From the NCBI GenBank assembly GCA_017530965.1, contig JAFXLS010000011.1:1-35118 (forward strand): a DNA stretch of 35,118 bases, read 5' to 3'. The position numbers were made by a program, and so were the translations under genes. How positions within the stretch are numbered: the stretch's first letter is position 1; the number at the start of each line of letters is the position of its first letter. Of this stretch, positions 8,357-16,189 are shown piece after piece. The notes beneath the pieces are model-generated. The model was not told where the DNA came from, ran no database searches, and worked only from the letters and a program-made list of their open reading frames with translations. The stretch is from Fibrobacter sp. (GTDB lineage Bacteria; Fibrobacterota; Fibrobacteria; Fibrobacterales; Fibrobacteraceae).

Positions 8357-10312
8357 TTACAGCGGGAGCTGCCCCAAAAAACGCCACAACAGAAGGCCTA
8401 CAATCAGGGTGCCCAAATAGAAACTCAAGTTGCCTCTCTGGGCGTAACGTACCAAGTCGCCCAGCTTGTGGATAAACCAGACGCAGAAGGCGAGAATTCC
8501 TTCGATAATGTAGTCTTGAATGAATCTGGCTACACGAGCGATTCCGCCAATGACGAACTGGCGAACTACGGCGTAGTACATTTCGTCAAAGTAGAACTTG
8601 TGATAGACCACTTTGTACAGACCGCTGCGGTTGGTGTCGTCGAGTGCGCGTTCCACTTTAGCCTTGGGGCTTGCGTAGAAGAACCAGGCAATCAAAAGAG
8701 CGACGGCTGCAACAGCCACGGCAACGTACGGAATCCATTCGGCGTGGGGGAGCAACACCAGCTGCGGAACACGGAGTCGACCCGGCACAAAGTAATGTTC
8801 GAAGAGTCCCTTGCCCAGGATACCGCTCAAGAGAGCCGGTACGGCGAGAATCACGATGGGAAGTGTCATGAAGAAGTCTTCGTGCACATGGCCTTCGGCA
8901 ACGGATTTGCAACGGGGCTTGCCGTGGAAGGCAAGGAAGAACAGACGGAACATGTAGAAGGTGGTAAGGCCGCTTGTGAGGAGTGCCAAGGCGAATACCA
9001 CGTAGTGGTGACCCTGGAAGGCCGCCAAGATGATTTCGTCCTTGGAGAAGAATCCGGAGAAGGGCGGAACACCTGCGATAGCCAGCACGCAAATAAGGCT
9101 GCTCCAGTAGGTGAGCGGCATTTTCTTGCGGAGACCGCCCATGGCGTCCAGATCATTCGTATGCACCTGGTGAATCAAGCTACCTGCAATCAAGAACAAG
9201 GCGCACTTGAAGAAGGCGTGCGTAAAGATGTGGAAGGTGGAAGCTGTCCAACCGGTGGTAATCACTGCGTCGCCGATTTTGCAGGCGCCCAGTGCAAACA
9301 TCATGTAGCCCAGCTGCGAAAGAGTGGAGTAAGCTAGAATGCGCTTGATGTCTTTCTGCGTGCAGGCGATGACTGCGGCAAAGACCATGGTGAATGCGCC
9401 CACCCACATGATCAGCGTGAGGGAGTTGCCGCAAACGGCAAAGAAGGGGAAAAGTCTTGCAACTAGGTAAACGCCGGCCACCACCATGGTGGCACTGTGA
9501 ATGATGGAAGAAACCGGGGTCGGACCTTCCATGGCGTTCGGAAGCCAGATGTGCATCGGGAACATGGCGGACTTGCCCCAGCCGCCGGTAAAGATGAGGA
9601 TGGAGCCCAGGATGAGGGCGTCTGCCTTGGTAACCACCATCAGACCCAAATCAATGGTCTCTTTCTTGAATGCGGAAAGGGTGAGGCCGTTCAGTGCGAA
9701 GAAATCAAAGCTCTGTACCACATAGCTCACGATGACGATGCCCAGCAAGAAGAAGCTGTCGGCAAAGCGGGTGAGAATGAATGCCTGCTTGGATGCGCTC
9801 ACGGCCGAGGGCTTATGGTACCAGAAACCGATGAGGAGGTAGCTGGATACACCCACCAGTTCCCAGAAGATGAACATCTGGAAAAGGTTGGTGGCGGCAA
9901 CGAGGCCAAGCATGCTGAAGCTAAACAGCGAAAGGATGGAGAAGAATCGGCCGGCGCTGCGGTCGCCCTTCATGTAGCCGATGCTGTAGATGTTCACCAG
10001 GAAGGAAATCACGGTGACCACCACAAGCATCATGACAGACAGCGGGTCAATCAGGAGCCCGATTTTTGCGGCGAAATTTTCCGCAAAATTCAGGAACGGG
10101 AAGTCGAACAGAACCGCTTTCTGTGGGGCGAAGGTGGAGCCGAAATAGTGGACTGCCACAATCAGCGCGGATATCATGGCGATTCCGTTGCCGATGACGG
10201 CGAAGCCTGCGGCGGCCTTGTCCGATTTGCGGCCCAAGAAGAGGCCGTTTACCGCGAATACGAGAAGCGGCATCAAGAAAATCAAGTAGCTGATGGAAAC
10301 GTCATTAATCAT
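8357..10312 (-). CDS. nuoL: NADH-quinone oxidoreductase subunit L
   Basis: The protein has 651 residues and is the distal antiporter-like subunit with the long lateral helix. Signatures are F-W-E-L-V-G-V-S-S-Y-L-L-I-G-F-W-Y (TM5 glutamate), G-G-W-G-K-S-A-M-F-P-M-H-I-W-L-P (TM7 lysine intact, unlike NuoM) and F-F-S-K-D-E-I-I (TM12 lysine/aspartate). The C-terminal portion is predicted amphipathic helix ending in a membrane anchor. The start overlaps the nuoK stop by 8 bases, implying translational coupling. Length is within the family range of about 600-670. Confidence 0.97.
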   Translation of the reverse strand: MINDVSISYLIFLMPLLVFAVNGLFLGRKSDKAAAGFAVIGNGIAMISALIVAVHYFGSTFAPQKAVLFDFPFLNFAENFAAKIGLLIDPLSVMMLVVVTVISFLVNIYSIGYMKGDRSAGRFFSILSLFSFSMLGLVAATNLFQMFIFWELVGVSSYLLIGFWYHKPSAVSASKQAFILTRFADSFFLLGIVIVSYVVQSFDFFALNGLTLSAFKKETIDLGLMVVTKADALILGSILIFTGGWGKSAMFPMHIWLPNAMEGPTPVSSIIHSATMVVAGVYLVARLFPFFAVCGNSLTLIMWVGAFTMVFAAVIACTQKDIKRILAYSTLSQLGYMMFALGACKIGDAVITTGWTASTFHIFTHAFFKCALFLIAGSLIHQVHTNDLDAMGGLRKKMPLTYWSSLICVLAIAGVPPFSGFFSKDEIILAAFQGHHYVVFALALLTSGLTTFYMFRLFFLAFHGKPRCKSVAEGHVHEDFFMTLPIVILAVPALLSGILGKGLFEHYFVPGRLRVPQLVLLPHAEWIPYVAVAVAAVALLIAWFFYASPKAKVERALDDTNRSGLYKVVYHKFYFDEMYYAVVRQFVIGGIARVARFIQDYIIEGILAFCVWFIHKLGDLVRYAQRGNLSFYLGTLIVGLLLWRFLGQLPL

Positions 10313-10610
10313 GGAGGTCCCTCAACTGTTCTACGTCCAGACTCTTGTAGCGGCGGTACATCGACACGATAATGGCGAGTGCAATCGCCATTTCGCAGGC
10401 GGTCACTGCAATCACGAAGATGCTGAAGAGCGCACCTGCGGTGGAGTCCTTCGCGCTAAAGTAGGCAAAAGAAATAAAGTTGATGTTGGCGGCGTTCAGC
10501 ATGAGTTCGATAGAAATCAGCATGCCGATCAAGTGGCGACGGCGCATGAGGCCCCAGACGCCAATGCCGAACAGCAAAAACGCAAGAATAAGACAATTCA
10601 TCAAAGTCAT
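10305..10610 (-). CDS. nuoK: NADH-quinone oxidoreductase subunit K
   Basis: The protein has 101 residues and three membrane helices (MrpC-like). The two conserved glutamates needed for proton transfer are present: I-S-I-E-L-M-L-N-A-A (near 35) and T-A-C-E-M-A-I-A-L-A (near 71). Its start overlaps the nuoJ stop in an ATGA junction and its end overlaps nuoL. Length and order match typical nuoK. Confidence 0.96.
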   Translation of the reverse strand: MTLMNCLILAFLLFGIGVWGLMRRRHLIGMLISIELMLNAANINFISFAYFSAKDSTAGALFSIFVIAVTACEMAIALAIIVSMYRRYKSLDVEQLRDLHD

Positions 10611-11185
10611 TTTTCTTCGTCCTCCTTCCCTTTACGGGCGATAGTGATGGCGCATACCAGAGTCATCAGCAGGAGAATACTTACTACTTCAAAAGGAATC
10701 ACGAAACCGTCGGGGCCGTAACCCAAAAGTCTGAGTGCAAAAGCCTTCAGCGAGGCGTAGCCTTCGGGGGCTGCCACGGCGTTGCTTGCGAGACCTTCGA
10801 TGGGCAACAGGCACTTGACCATGACCAGGGTGAAAATAATGGAAAGGGCGAATGCTGCAAACACTCGCGGAATTTTCACTGCGAAGGCGTCTTCGCCGAG
10901 GCGGCTTGTCAAGAGAATGGTGAATACCACGAAAATCACCACGCCGCCCACGTAGACCATCACCTGTGCCAGGGCCGTAAATTCAGCGTGCAGCAGCAAG
11001 TAAAGGATGGCGGTTCCCACAAAGGAGAAAATCAGGAACACGGCACTCTGCAGAATGTTCTTGACGGCTACCGTGCAGACGGCGGTCACCAACATGAAGA
11101 GTGCGACTACATAAAATGCAAGATCCATGCCGCCGGTGGGGAAGGCAAGGTTCTGGGGAATTAAACCGGAAAGCGTTGCAAGCAT
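10607..11185 (-). CDS. nuoJ: NADH-quinone oxidoreductase subunit J
   Basis: The protein has 192 residues and five predicted helices. The central Q-V-M-V-Y-V-G-G-V-V-I-F-V-V-F segment is the conserved NuoJ TM3 motif (V-x-Y-V-G-A-V-x-V-L-F-L-F-V in other species). The start overlaps the nuoI stop by one base (TAATG) and its end overlaps nuoK. A Lys/Glu-rich cytoplasmic tail ends the protein. Confidence 0.95.
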   Translation of the reverse strand: MLATLSGLIPQNLAFPTGGMDLAFYVVALFMLVTAVCTVAVKNILQSAVFLIFSFVGTAILYLLLHAEFTALAQVMVYVGGVVIFVVFTILLTSRLGEDAFAVKIPRVFAAFALSIIFTLVMVKCLLPIEGLASNAVAAPEGYASLKAFALRLLGYGPDGFVIPFEVVSILLLMTLVCAITIARKGKEDEEK

Positions 11186-11658
11186 TAGCCTTGGCCCTCC
11201 TTCTTGTTAAGAATCATTTCCAGCGTGGCTGGGTCGGTGGTGGCGACTTCGAAGGCCTGGCTCATACGGATGGCTCCGAAGGGGCATGCCTCTACGCAAA
11301 GGCCGCACTGGGTACAGCTGGCAAAATGATAAACGTAGCGGCCCAGCACCTTCTTACCTGCGATGTTCTTGGTCGAAAGCACGTTGATGGAGGCGTTGGG
11401 GCATGCACGTTCGCACATGCCGCAGGCGGTGCAGTGGTTGTTGCCGTCGGCGTCTTCGATCATTTCGAGACGGCCACGGTAACGTTCGTGCATCTTGAGG
11501 GTCTTCTTGTTCTCGGGGTATTGTTCCGTCACAATGCGCCGAGGATCAAAAAAGTACTTTAACGATACGGACAAACCGCAGATAAGGCTCCACGGGCCCG
11601 TAATGCAGCGCTTCAGGTAGCGCTTGATGTATCGACGTGTTGAAATTCGTTCTTGCAT
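11185..11658 (-). CDS. nuoI: NADH-quinone oxidoreductase subunit I (2 x 4Fe-4S ferredoxin type)
   Basis: The protein has 157 residues. Two C-x2-C-x2-C-x3-C-P motifs bind clusters N6a and N6b: C76, C79, C82, C86 and C115, C118, C121, C125. The N-terminus is basic and amphipathic (R-R-Y-I-K-R-Y-L-K-R), as in NuoI proteins lying along the membrane interface. In a complex without NuoE/F/G this subunit is a plausible entry point for ferredoxin or flavodoxin electrons (inference). It starts one base after the nuoH stop and overlaps nuoJ by one base. Confidence 0.96.
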   Translation of the reverse strand: MQERISTRRYIKRYLKRCITGPWSLICGLSVSLKYFFDPRRIVTEQYPENKKTLKMHERYRGRLEMIEDADGNNHCTACGMCERACPNASINVLSTKNIAGKKVLGRYVYHFASCTQCGLCVEACPFGAIRMSQAFEVATTDPATLEMILNKKEGQG

Positions 11659-11659
11659 A

Positions 11660-12778
11660 TTAGACCAAAATCATGTAAATTGCGCCGGCGGCCAAGAGAA
11701 CCAGGTTTACCGGCAAAAGGAACTTCCATTCAAAGGCCATGAGCTGGTCCACACGGGGGCGGACAAAAGTCCAGCGAACCATCATGTAGCACCAAATCAT
11801 GAAGTAAATCTTCGCGAAGAGCCACACGACTCCGGGCACCATCTGCAGAACGCCATCGATAGCGGCAACGCCGATGCAGGGGGCATGGAATCCACCCAAG
11901 AAGCAGGTGGCGGCAAGTGCCGAGTTCGTCACCAGGGCGATGTATTCGGCCAGGTAGAACATGGCAAACGGGGTGCCGTTGTATTCCGTGTGGTAACCGC
12001 CGGTGAGTTCCTGTTCCGCTTCGGCGATGTCGAAGGGAGCGCGGTTCATTTCGGCCGTACTGGAAATAAAGAAGAGAATGAAGGCGATAAAGCCGAGCAC
12101 CGGAATCTTGAAGATAAGCCAGTCAAGAACCGTGCCGTCCTGGGCCTGGGCGATATCCATCAGGCTCGTAGAACCCGAAATCATCACGACGAACAGAAGA
12201 ATCATCGCAAAAGAGATTTCGTAGCTGATCATCTGGGCACCGCTACGGAGAGCGCCGAGCAAGGAATATTTGTTGTTGCTGCTCCAGCCGCCAAGCAAAA
12301 TGCCCAATACGCCAAAGCCGTTCACCGCGATAATCATCGGGATGCCCATATCGATGTCGGCGACAATCAGGTTGTGGTCGAACGGAATGAGCGCTGCGAT
12401 AATGAACGGGGCAATCAGCACAATCATCGGAGCCACATAGAACATCAGTTTGTCGGCGCCGCTCGGGGAATAGACTTCCTTGAAGAGCATCTTGATCACA
12501 TCGGCGATGGTCTGCAGCGTACCATGCCAGCCGAGGCGCATCGGGCCCAAGCGGCATTGCACGTGGGCGCAAACCTTGCGTTCCATGTAGATGAGGATTG
12601 GGGCAGAGCCGATGTTTACCGCGCACACGGCCACGATGCAAATCAAGGCGTTCACGAGGAATGCGGTGATGCTATCGAGAGTTGCATTGTGCAAGGCATC
12701 CGGCAAGTATGCCGTGAGTTTAGGAACCCAGCTGCGAACAAAGTCGCCAATCGGATGTGTTACAGAAGGTACAAACAT
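11660..12778 (-). CDS. nuoH: NADH-quinone oxidoreductase subunit H
   Basis: The protein has 372 residues with about eight helices; it forms the quinone chamber with NuoB and NuoD. Conserved loops are visible: M-E-R-K-V-C-A-H-V-Q-C-R-L-G-P-M-R (usually E-R-R-x-x-x-R-x-Q-x-R-x-G-P), A-D-V-I-K-M-L-F-K-E, and R-A-P-F-D-I-A-E-A-E-Q-E-L-T-G-G-Y-H-T-E-Y. It follows nuoD after only 3 bases. In canonical operons nuoE, nuoF and nuoG would lie between nuoD and nuoH; here there is no space for them. Confidence 0.96.
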   Translation of the reverse strand: MFVPSVTHPIGDFVRSWVPKLTAYLPDALHNATLDSITAFLVNALICIVAVCAVNIGSAPILIYMERKVCAHVQCRLGPMRLGWHGTLQTIADVIKMLFKEVYSPSGADKLMFYVAPMIVLIAPFIIAALIPFDHNLIVADIDMGIPMIIAVNGFGVLGILLGGWSSNNKYSLLGALRSGAQMISYEISFAMILLFVVMISGSTSLMDIAQAQDGTVLDWLIFKIPVLGFIAFILFFISSTAEMNRAPFDIAEAEQELTGGYHTEYNGTPFAMFYLAEYIALVTNSALAATCFLGGFHAPCIGVAAIDGVLQMVPGVVWLFAKIYFMIWCYMMVRWTFVRPRVDQLMAFEWKFLLPVNLVLLAAGAIYMILV

Positions 12779-12781
12779 AAA

Positions 12782-13921
12782 TTACCTGTCAATCTCCGGA
12801 ATCACGGGGTCAAGTGTTGCCATAATGGTCACGAGGTCCGAAATCTTGTGACCCTGCGCCATCTTATTGAGGGCGGCAATATGGGGGAAGCTTGGGCCGC
12901 GAGTGTGGATGCGGTAAGGCTTTTCGCCTGTGGTGGCTGCAACCACGTAGGTGGCGTACAGGCCCTTGGCCGTTTCGATTTCGCTGTAGTAGCGACCCAC
13001 GGGCAGACGCACGGGCTTTTCTTTGCTACGCCACGGACCGTCTTTCGGGAACTTCTCGATGCACTGGTACAGAATTCGCATGGACTCGTGGATTTCGGCG
13101 ATACGGACGGTGTAGCGGTCGTAGCAGTCGCCGGTGTAGGTCACGGGCACATCGAATTGCAACTGGTCGTAAATGCTATAGGGGTTCGCCTTGCGGACGT
13201 CGAAGTCGACGCCGCTTGCGCGGAGCACCGGGCCGGAGCATCCGTAAGCGATGGCGTCTTCGGCGGAAAGGATGCCGATGCCCTTGCTACGTTCGAGCAC
13301 GATGATGTTCTTGGAAAGGAACCTTTCGTAGTCCTTCATGGCGCCTTCGAGGTGCTTGAGGAATGCCTTCACGCGGTCGATAAAGTTTTCGGGGATGTCA
13401 AAGCGGCTGCCACCCGGTCTAAAGAAGTTGGTGGTGAGGCGAGATCCGGTGACTTCTTCCAGAATGTCATGGATCATTTCGCGTTCCTTGAAGCCGAACA
13501 ACAAGCAGGTCTGGCCGCCAAGGTCGCCGCCGAAGCAGCCGAAGAATACCAAGTGAGATGCGATACGGCCAAGTTCCGAAAGCATCACGCGGATGTATTC
13601 GCCCTTTTCGGGAACGCCGATGTTCATGCCTTTTTCAAGTGCGATGACTACGCCCAGGTTGTTCTGGATGGCCGTCAAATAGTCTTGACGGTCAGACATG
13701 GCAATGTACTGGAGGTAGCTCATGGATTCCGCTTGCTTTTCCATGCCGCGGTGGATGTAGCCAAAGTGCGGCACCACTTCCACGATGGTTTCGCCGTCCA
13801 TACGCAGGGCGAGACGAAGTGCGCCGTGGGTACTCGGGTGCTGCGGACCCATGTTGATGAAAAATTCTTCGGTATTGGTATCGCGGGTAATCTTGAATCC
13901 CGGGGGAAGTCTCGTTGTCAT
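12782..13921 (-). CDS. nuoD: NADH-quinone oxidoreductase subunit D
   Basis: The protein has 379 residues and is the 49-kDa homologue, related to [NiFe]-hydrogenase large subunits. It has M-G-P-Q-H-P-S-T-H-G-A-L-R with the quinone-binding histidine, and Y-L-Q-Y-I-A-M-S-D-R-Q-D-Y with the quinone-binding tyrosine region. L-F-G-F-K-E-R-E, R-x-G-G-S-R-F-D-I-P and the C-terminal D-P-V-I-P-E-I-D-R also match. The start overlaps the nuoBC stop by one base (TAATG). It is not fused to NuoC, unlike E. coli NuoCD; NuoC is fused to NuoB instead. Confidence 0.96.
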   Translation of the reverse strand: MTTRLPPGFKITRDTNTEEFFINMGPQHPSTHGALRLALRMDGETIVEVVPHFGYIHRGMEKQAESMSYLQYIAMSDRQDYLTAIQNNLGVVIALEKGMNIGVPEKGEYIRVMLSELGRIASHLVFFGCFGGDLGGQTCLLFGFKEREMIHDILEEVTGSRLTTNFFRPGGSRFDIPENFIDRVKAFLKHLEGAMKDYERFLSKNIIVLERSKGIGILSAEDAIAYGCSGPVLRASGVDFDVRKANPYSIYDQLQFDVPVTYTGDCYDRYTVRIAEIHESMRILYQCIEKFPKDGPWRSKEKPVRLPVGRYYSEIETAKGLYATYVVAATTGEKPYRIHTRGPSFPHIAALNKMAQGHKISDLVTIMATLDPVIPEIDR

Positions 13922-15180
13922 TATACGGGCCTCCTGATGATTTCGGGATGGGTAAAGTCTTTACGCAAGGGGTAACCTACAAAGTCCTTGTCCAAGAAGA
14001 TGCGGCGCAGGTCGGGGTGACCCACAAAGTCGATGCCGAACATGTCATAAACTTCGCGTTCCTTGACTTCGGCACCCGGGTACAGGTGGCTAATTGTCGG
14101 GACTTTTCCGAGGAGGGCTGTCGGGCGTTCTTCTTCGGGAATGTCGAAGTTCTTCTTGATCTGCACGCAGAAGAACACCTTGTGGCCTTTTTCGATGCTG
14201 CGCAATTGCGTTACCATGTCAAAGTGGTCGTCGTAGTCAATGGCGGTCACGTCGATCAGGTAGTCCATTTTGAATTCAGGATCGTTCTTCACGTATTCCA
14301 CGGCGGGAATGTAATCTTCGACGCTGATCATCACTTCCAGCGGACGATCGGCTGGCATAGCGGCAACCACGTCTTCGATGGGGTCTTCGCTGTGGGTATG
14401 CACGGTGATGTCCGGGAATTTGGCCTTGAGTTTCTTGTAAATATCCAGCTGGCTCAAACCGTAGCGCTTGCAGGCAACGCGTTCCACTTCGGGGAAGTCT
14501 TCCTTCTTGACGCGCACGGGCTTGAAGCTGCTCTTGTAATCCGGATTTTCTTCCTTGAACTTGGCGCGGGCTTCGGCCATTTCTTCGTCCTTGATGCGTT
14601 CAAGGGCGGCCCAGGCTTTTGCGGCTTCGCGGTAGCGGTCCATGGTCGACACGTTGCGGATGTCGCCTTCGTGCCAAGGATCGCGGCAAGTTTCCTTAAG
14701 GATCTTTTCGCGGAGAGTCAAGAGTCCGTGGAACAATGCTTCAGGGCGTGGCGGGCAGCCGGGAACGAAAACGTCTACCGGAATCAGGTTCTGCGCCCCG
14801 CGCACCACAGCGTAGTTGTCGTAAATGAAGGGGCCACCGCTGATGGTGCAGGCGCCCATGGCGAGTACGTACTTCGGGCCGGGCATCTGTTCCCACAGCA
14901 TCTGGAGTGCGGGCGCCATACGGCGGGTAATGGTTCCTGCGATAATAAATAGGTCCGCCTGGCGGGGCGAAGCGCGGAACACTTCGGAGCCGAAGCGGGC
15001 GATATCGTAGCGGGCCATGGAGCTCGACATCATTTCGATGGCGCAACAGCTTGTACCATAAGTAAGGGGCCAAATAGAGTTGGCACGAGCCCAGTTGACA
15101 ACGTAGTCAATTGCGTTGACGACGTACTTTCCACCGGGTATCGGATCTAAAATCTTAGGAGCTAGGTTTATAATTCCCAT
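13921..15180 (-). CDS. nuoBC: Fused NADH-quinone oxidoreductase subunits B and C
   Basis: The protein has 419 residues from the ATG at 15180 (M-G-I-I-N-L-A-P), 4 bases after the nuoA stop with a GGGA site. Longer in-frame starts would overlap nuoA. Residues 1-about 175 are NuoB: C45-C46 in [10 protein letters not shown]111 in M-G-A-C-T-I-S-G-G and C142 in V-P-G-C-P-P-R-P-E are the four ligands of cluster N2. Residues about 180-235 form a charged, helical linker. From about 240 comes NuoC, with [13 protein letters not shown] (strand), then [21 protein letters not shown] and a closing Y-P-L-R-K-D-F. The frame is uninterrupted through the junction, so the fusion is real. B and C are adjacent in the assembled complex, making a fusion structurally sensible. 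Confidence 0.95.
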   Translation of the reverse strand: MGIINLAPKILDPIPGGKYVVNAIDYVVNWARANSIWPLTYGTSCCAIEMMSSSMARYDIARFGSEVFRASPRQADLFIIAGTITRRMAPALQMLWEQMPGPKYVLAMGACTISGGPFIYDNYAVVRGAQNLIPVDVFVPGCPPRPEALFHGLLTLREKILKETCRDPWHEGDIRNVSTMDRYREAAKAWAALERIKDEEMAEARAKFKEENPDYKSSFKPVRVKKEDFPEVERVACKRYGLSQLDIYKKLKAKFPDITVHTHSEDPIEDVVAAMPADRPLEVMISVEDYIPAVEYVKNDPEFKMDYLIDVTAIDYDDHFDMVTQLRSIEKGHKVFFCVQIKKNFDIPEEERPTALLGKVPTISHLYPGAEVKEREVYDMFGIDFVGHPDLRRIFLDKDFVGYPLRKDFTHPEIIRRPV

Positions 15181-15184
15181 AGGG

Positions 15185-15565
15185 TTATTCCCACTTAAGG
15201 ATTCCTTTTTTCCATGCGTAGGCAAGACCAGAAACCAGAATTGCCATGAAAATCACTAAGTCAATGACGACAATCGTAGGCGAGAGGGGAGAATTCCCGG
15301 CCATGATTTCCTTGAAGTTCGCCAATACGGGGAACAGGAAAAGGGCTTCGATGTCGAACACTAAGAACAAGAGCGCGAAAAGGTAGTACCCTACCTTGAA
15401 CTGGATTCGTGCATTGCCGATGGTTTCCATGCCGCATTCGTAGGGCGCCATCTTGTTCTTGGAATTCTTGGTACGGTACCCTAGCAGAAGGCCGGTAACG
15501 GTCGCCGCTGCCGCGATAAACGCGCCCAGAAAAAGGAATATTGAAAGGATGATGTACTCTGACAT
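15185..15565 (-). CDS. nuoA: NADH-quinone oxidoreductase subunit A
   Basis: The protein has 126 residues and three membrane helices. Signatures are P-Y-E-C-G-M-E (quinone-site loop, with the conserved cysteine) and [13 protein letters not shown]. It is first of the nuo genes. The 30 bases separating it from the upstream unknown gene show no promoter or terminator, so it is probably co-transcribed with rel and that gene. Confidence 0.96.
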   Translation of the reverse strand: MSEYIILSIFLFLGAFIAAAATVTGLLLGYRTKNSKNKMAPYECGMETIGNARIQFKVGYYLFALLFLVFDIEALFLFPVLANFKEIMAGNSPLSPTIVVIDLVIFMAILVSGLAYAWKKGILKWE

Positions 15566-15595
15566 AGCTTGTGTCTCTTGCCTTGCGTATCTCGT

Positions 15596-16189
15596 CTAGT
15601 AAAAGTTCTGTAGCTCTTGAACCGTCCCGAATAGCGTGTTTCCTATCTGGAATCGGTCCAGCACGTGTTTGAGCAAATCCTTGAATTCGTCCAGGGTGGC
15701 GGCGTTCATTTCGTTCAATTTTTCTTGAATGGCGTTCACGTAACCCGAGGCCACCGGCTTGGTCTTCAGGTCCTGCATTTCGCCTGCCCAGCGCTGCACC
15801 ATTTGGTCCGTTTCGATTCGTGCAATCACGTAGCGCGTGGTGGAAAGCAGCTCCTGCAAAAAGTGAACCAGGAAGATTTCTTCTTGCAGAATACCCCAGC
15901 GCTTGTCCTTGGAATACATGGCCTTGTTTTCGGCCTTGCCATAGAAAATGGCTGCCTGCGCATATTCCAGGCAGGTCATGATCAATCTTTCGTAGCGCTT
16001 GATTTCTTTGCTCAGGTTCTGGAACCAGATGGTGTCCACCACGGGATTTTTCTCGGTCCGCTCGGCGACTTCGTTAGGAAAAATGGCCCTGAACGCATAG
16101 TACACTTCTTCGTAGTAACGGTTGCGCATTCTGCAGTTGAAGGCGCGGTTCTTTAAAGTGTAGTCGCTGTGGTGGAGCTTTGAAATCAT
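15596..16189 (-). CDS. Protein of unknown function between rel and nuoA
   Basis: The protein has 197 residues and I do not recognise it. It is rich in predicted helix, Tyr/Arg/Glu-rich, without signal peptide, membrane segment or metal-binding cysteines, so probably cytoplasmic. Notable stretches are R-N-R-Y-Y-E-E-V-Y-Y-A-F near 22 and K-E-I-K-R-Y-E-R-L-I-M-T-C near 60. The start overlaps the rel stop in an ATGA junction and nuoA begins 30 bases downstream. The coupling to rel suggests a linked role, for example as a partner or modulator, but nothing in the sequence proves this. Confidence 0.8.
   Translation of the reverse strand: MISKLHHSDYTLKNRAFNCRMRNRYYEEVYYAFRAIFPNEVAERTEKNPVVDTIWFQNLSKEIKRYERLIMTCLEYAQAAIFYGKAENKAMYSKDKRWGILQEEIFLVHFLQELLSTTRYVIARIETDQMVQRWAGEMQDLKTKPVASGYVNAIQEKLNEMNAATLDEFKDLLKHVLDRFQIGNTLFGTVQELQNFY

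Noticed and set aside
11624..13975. Long + strand open frame opposite nuoH and nuoD
   Set aside because: It is the complement of two certain complex I genes and has no recognisable motifs.
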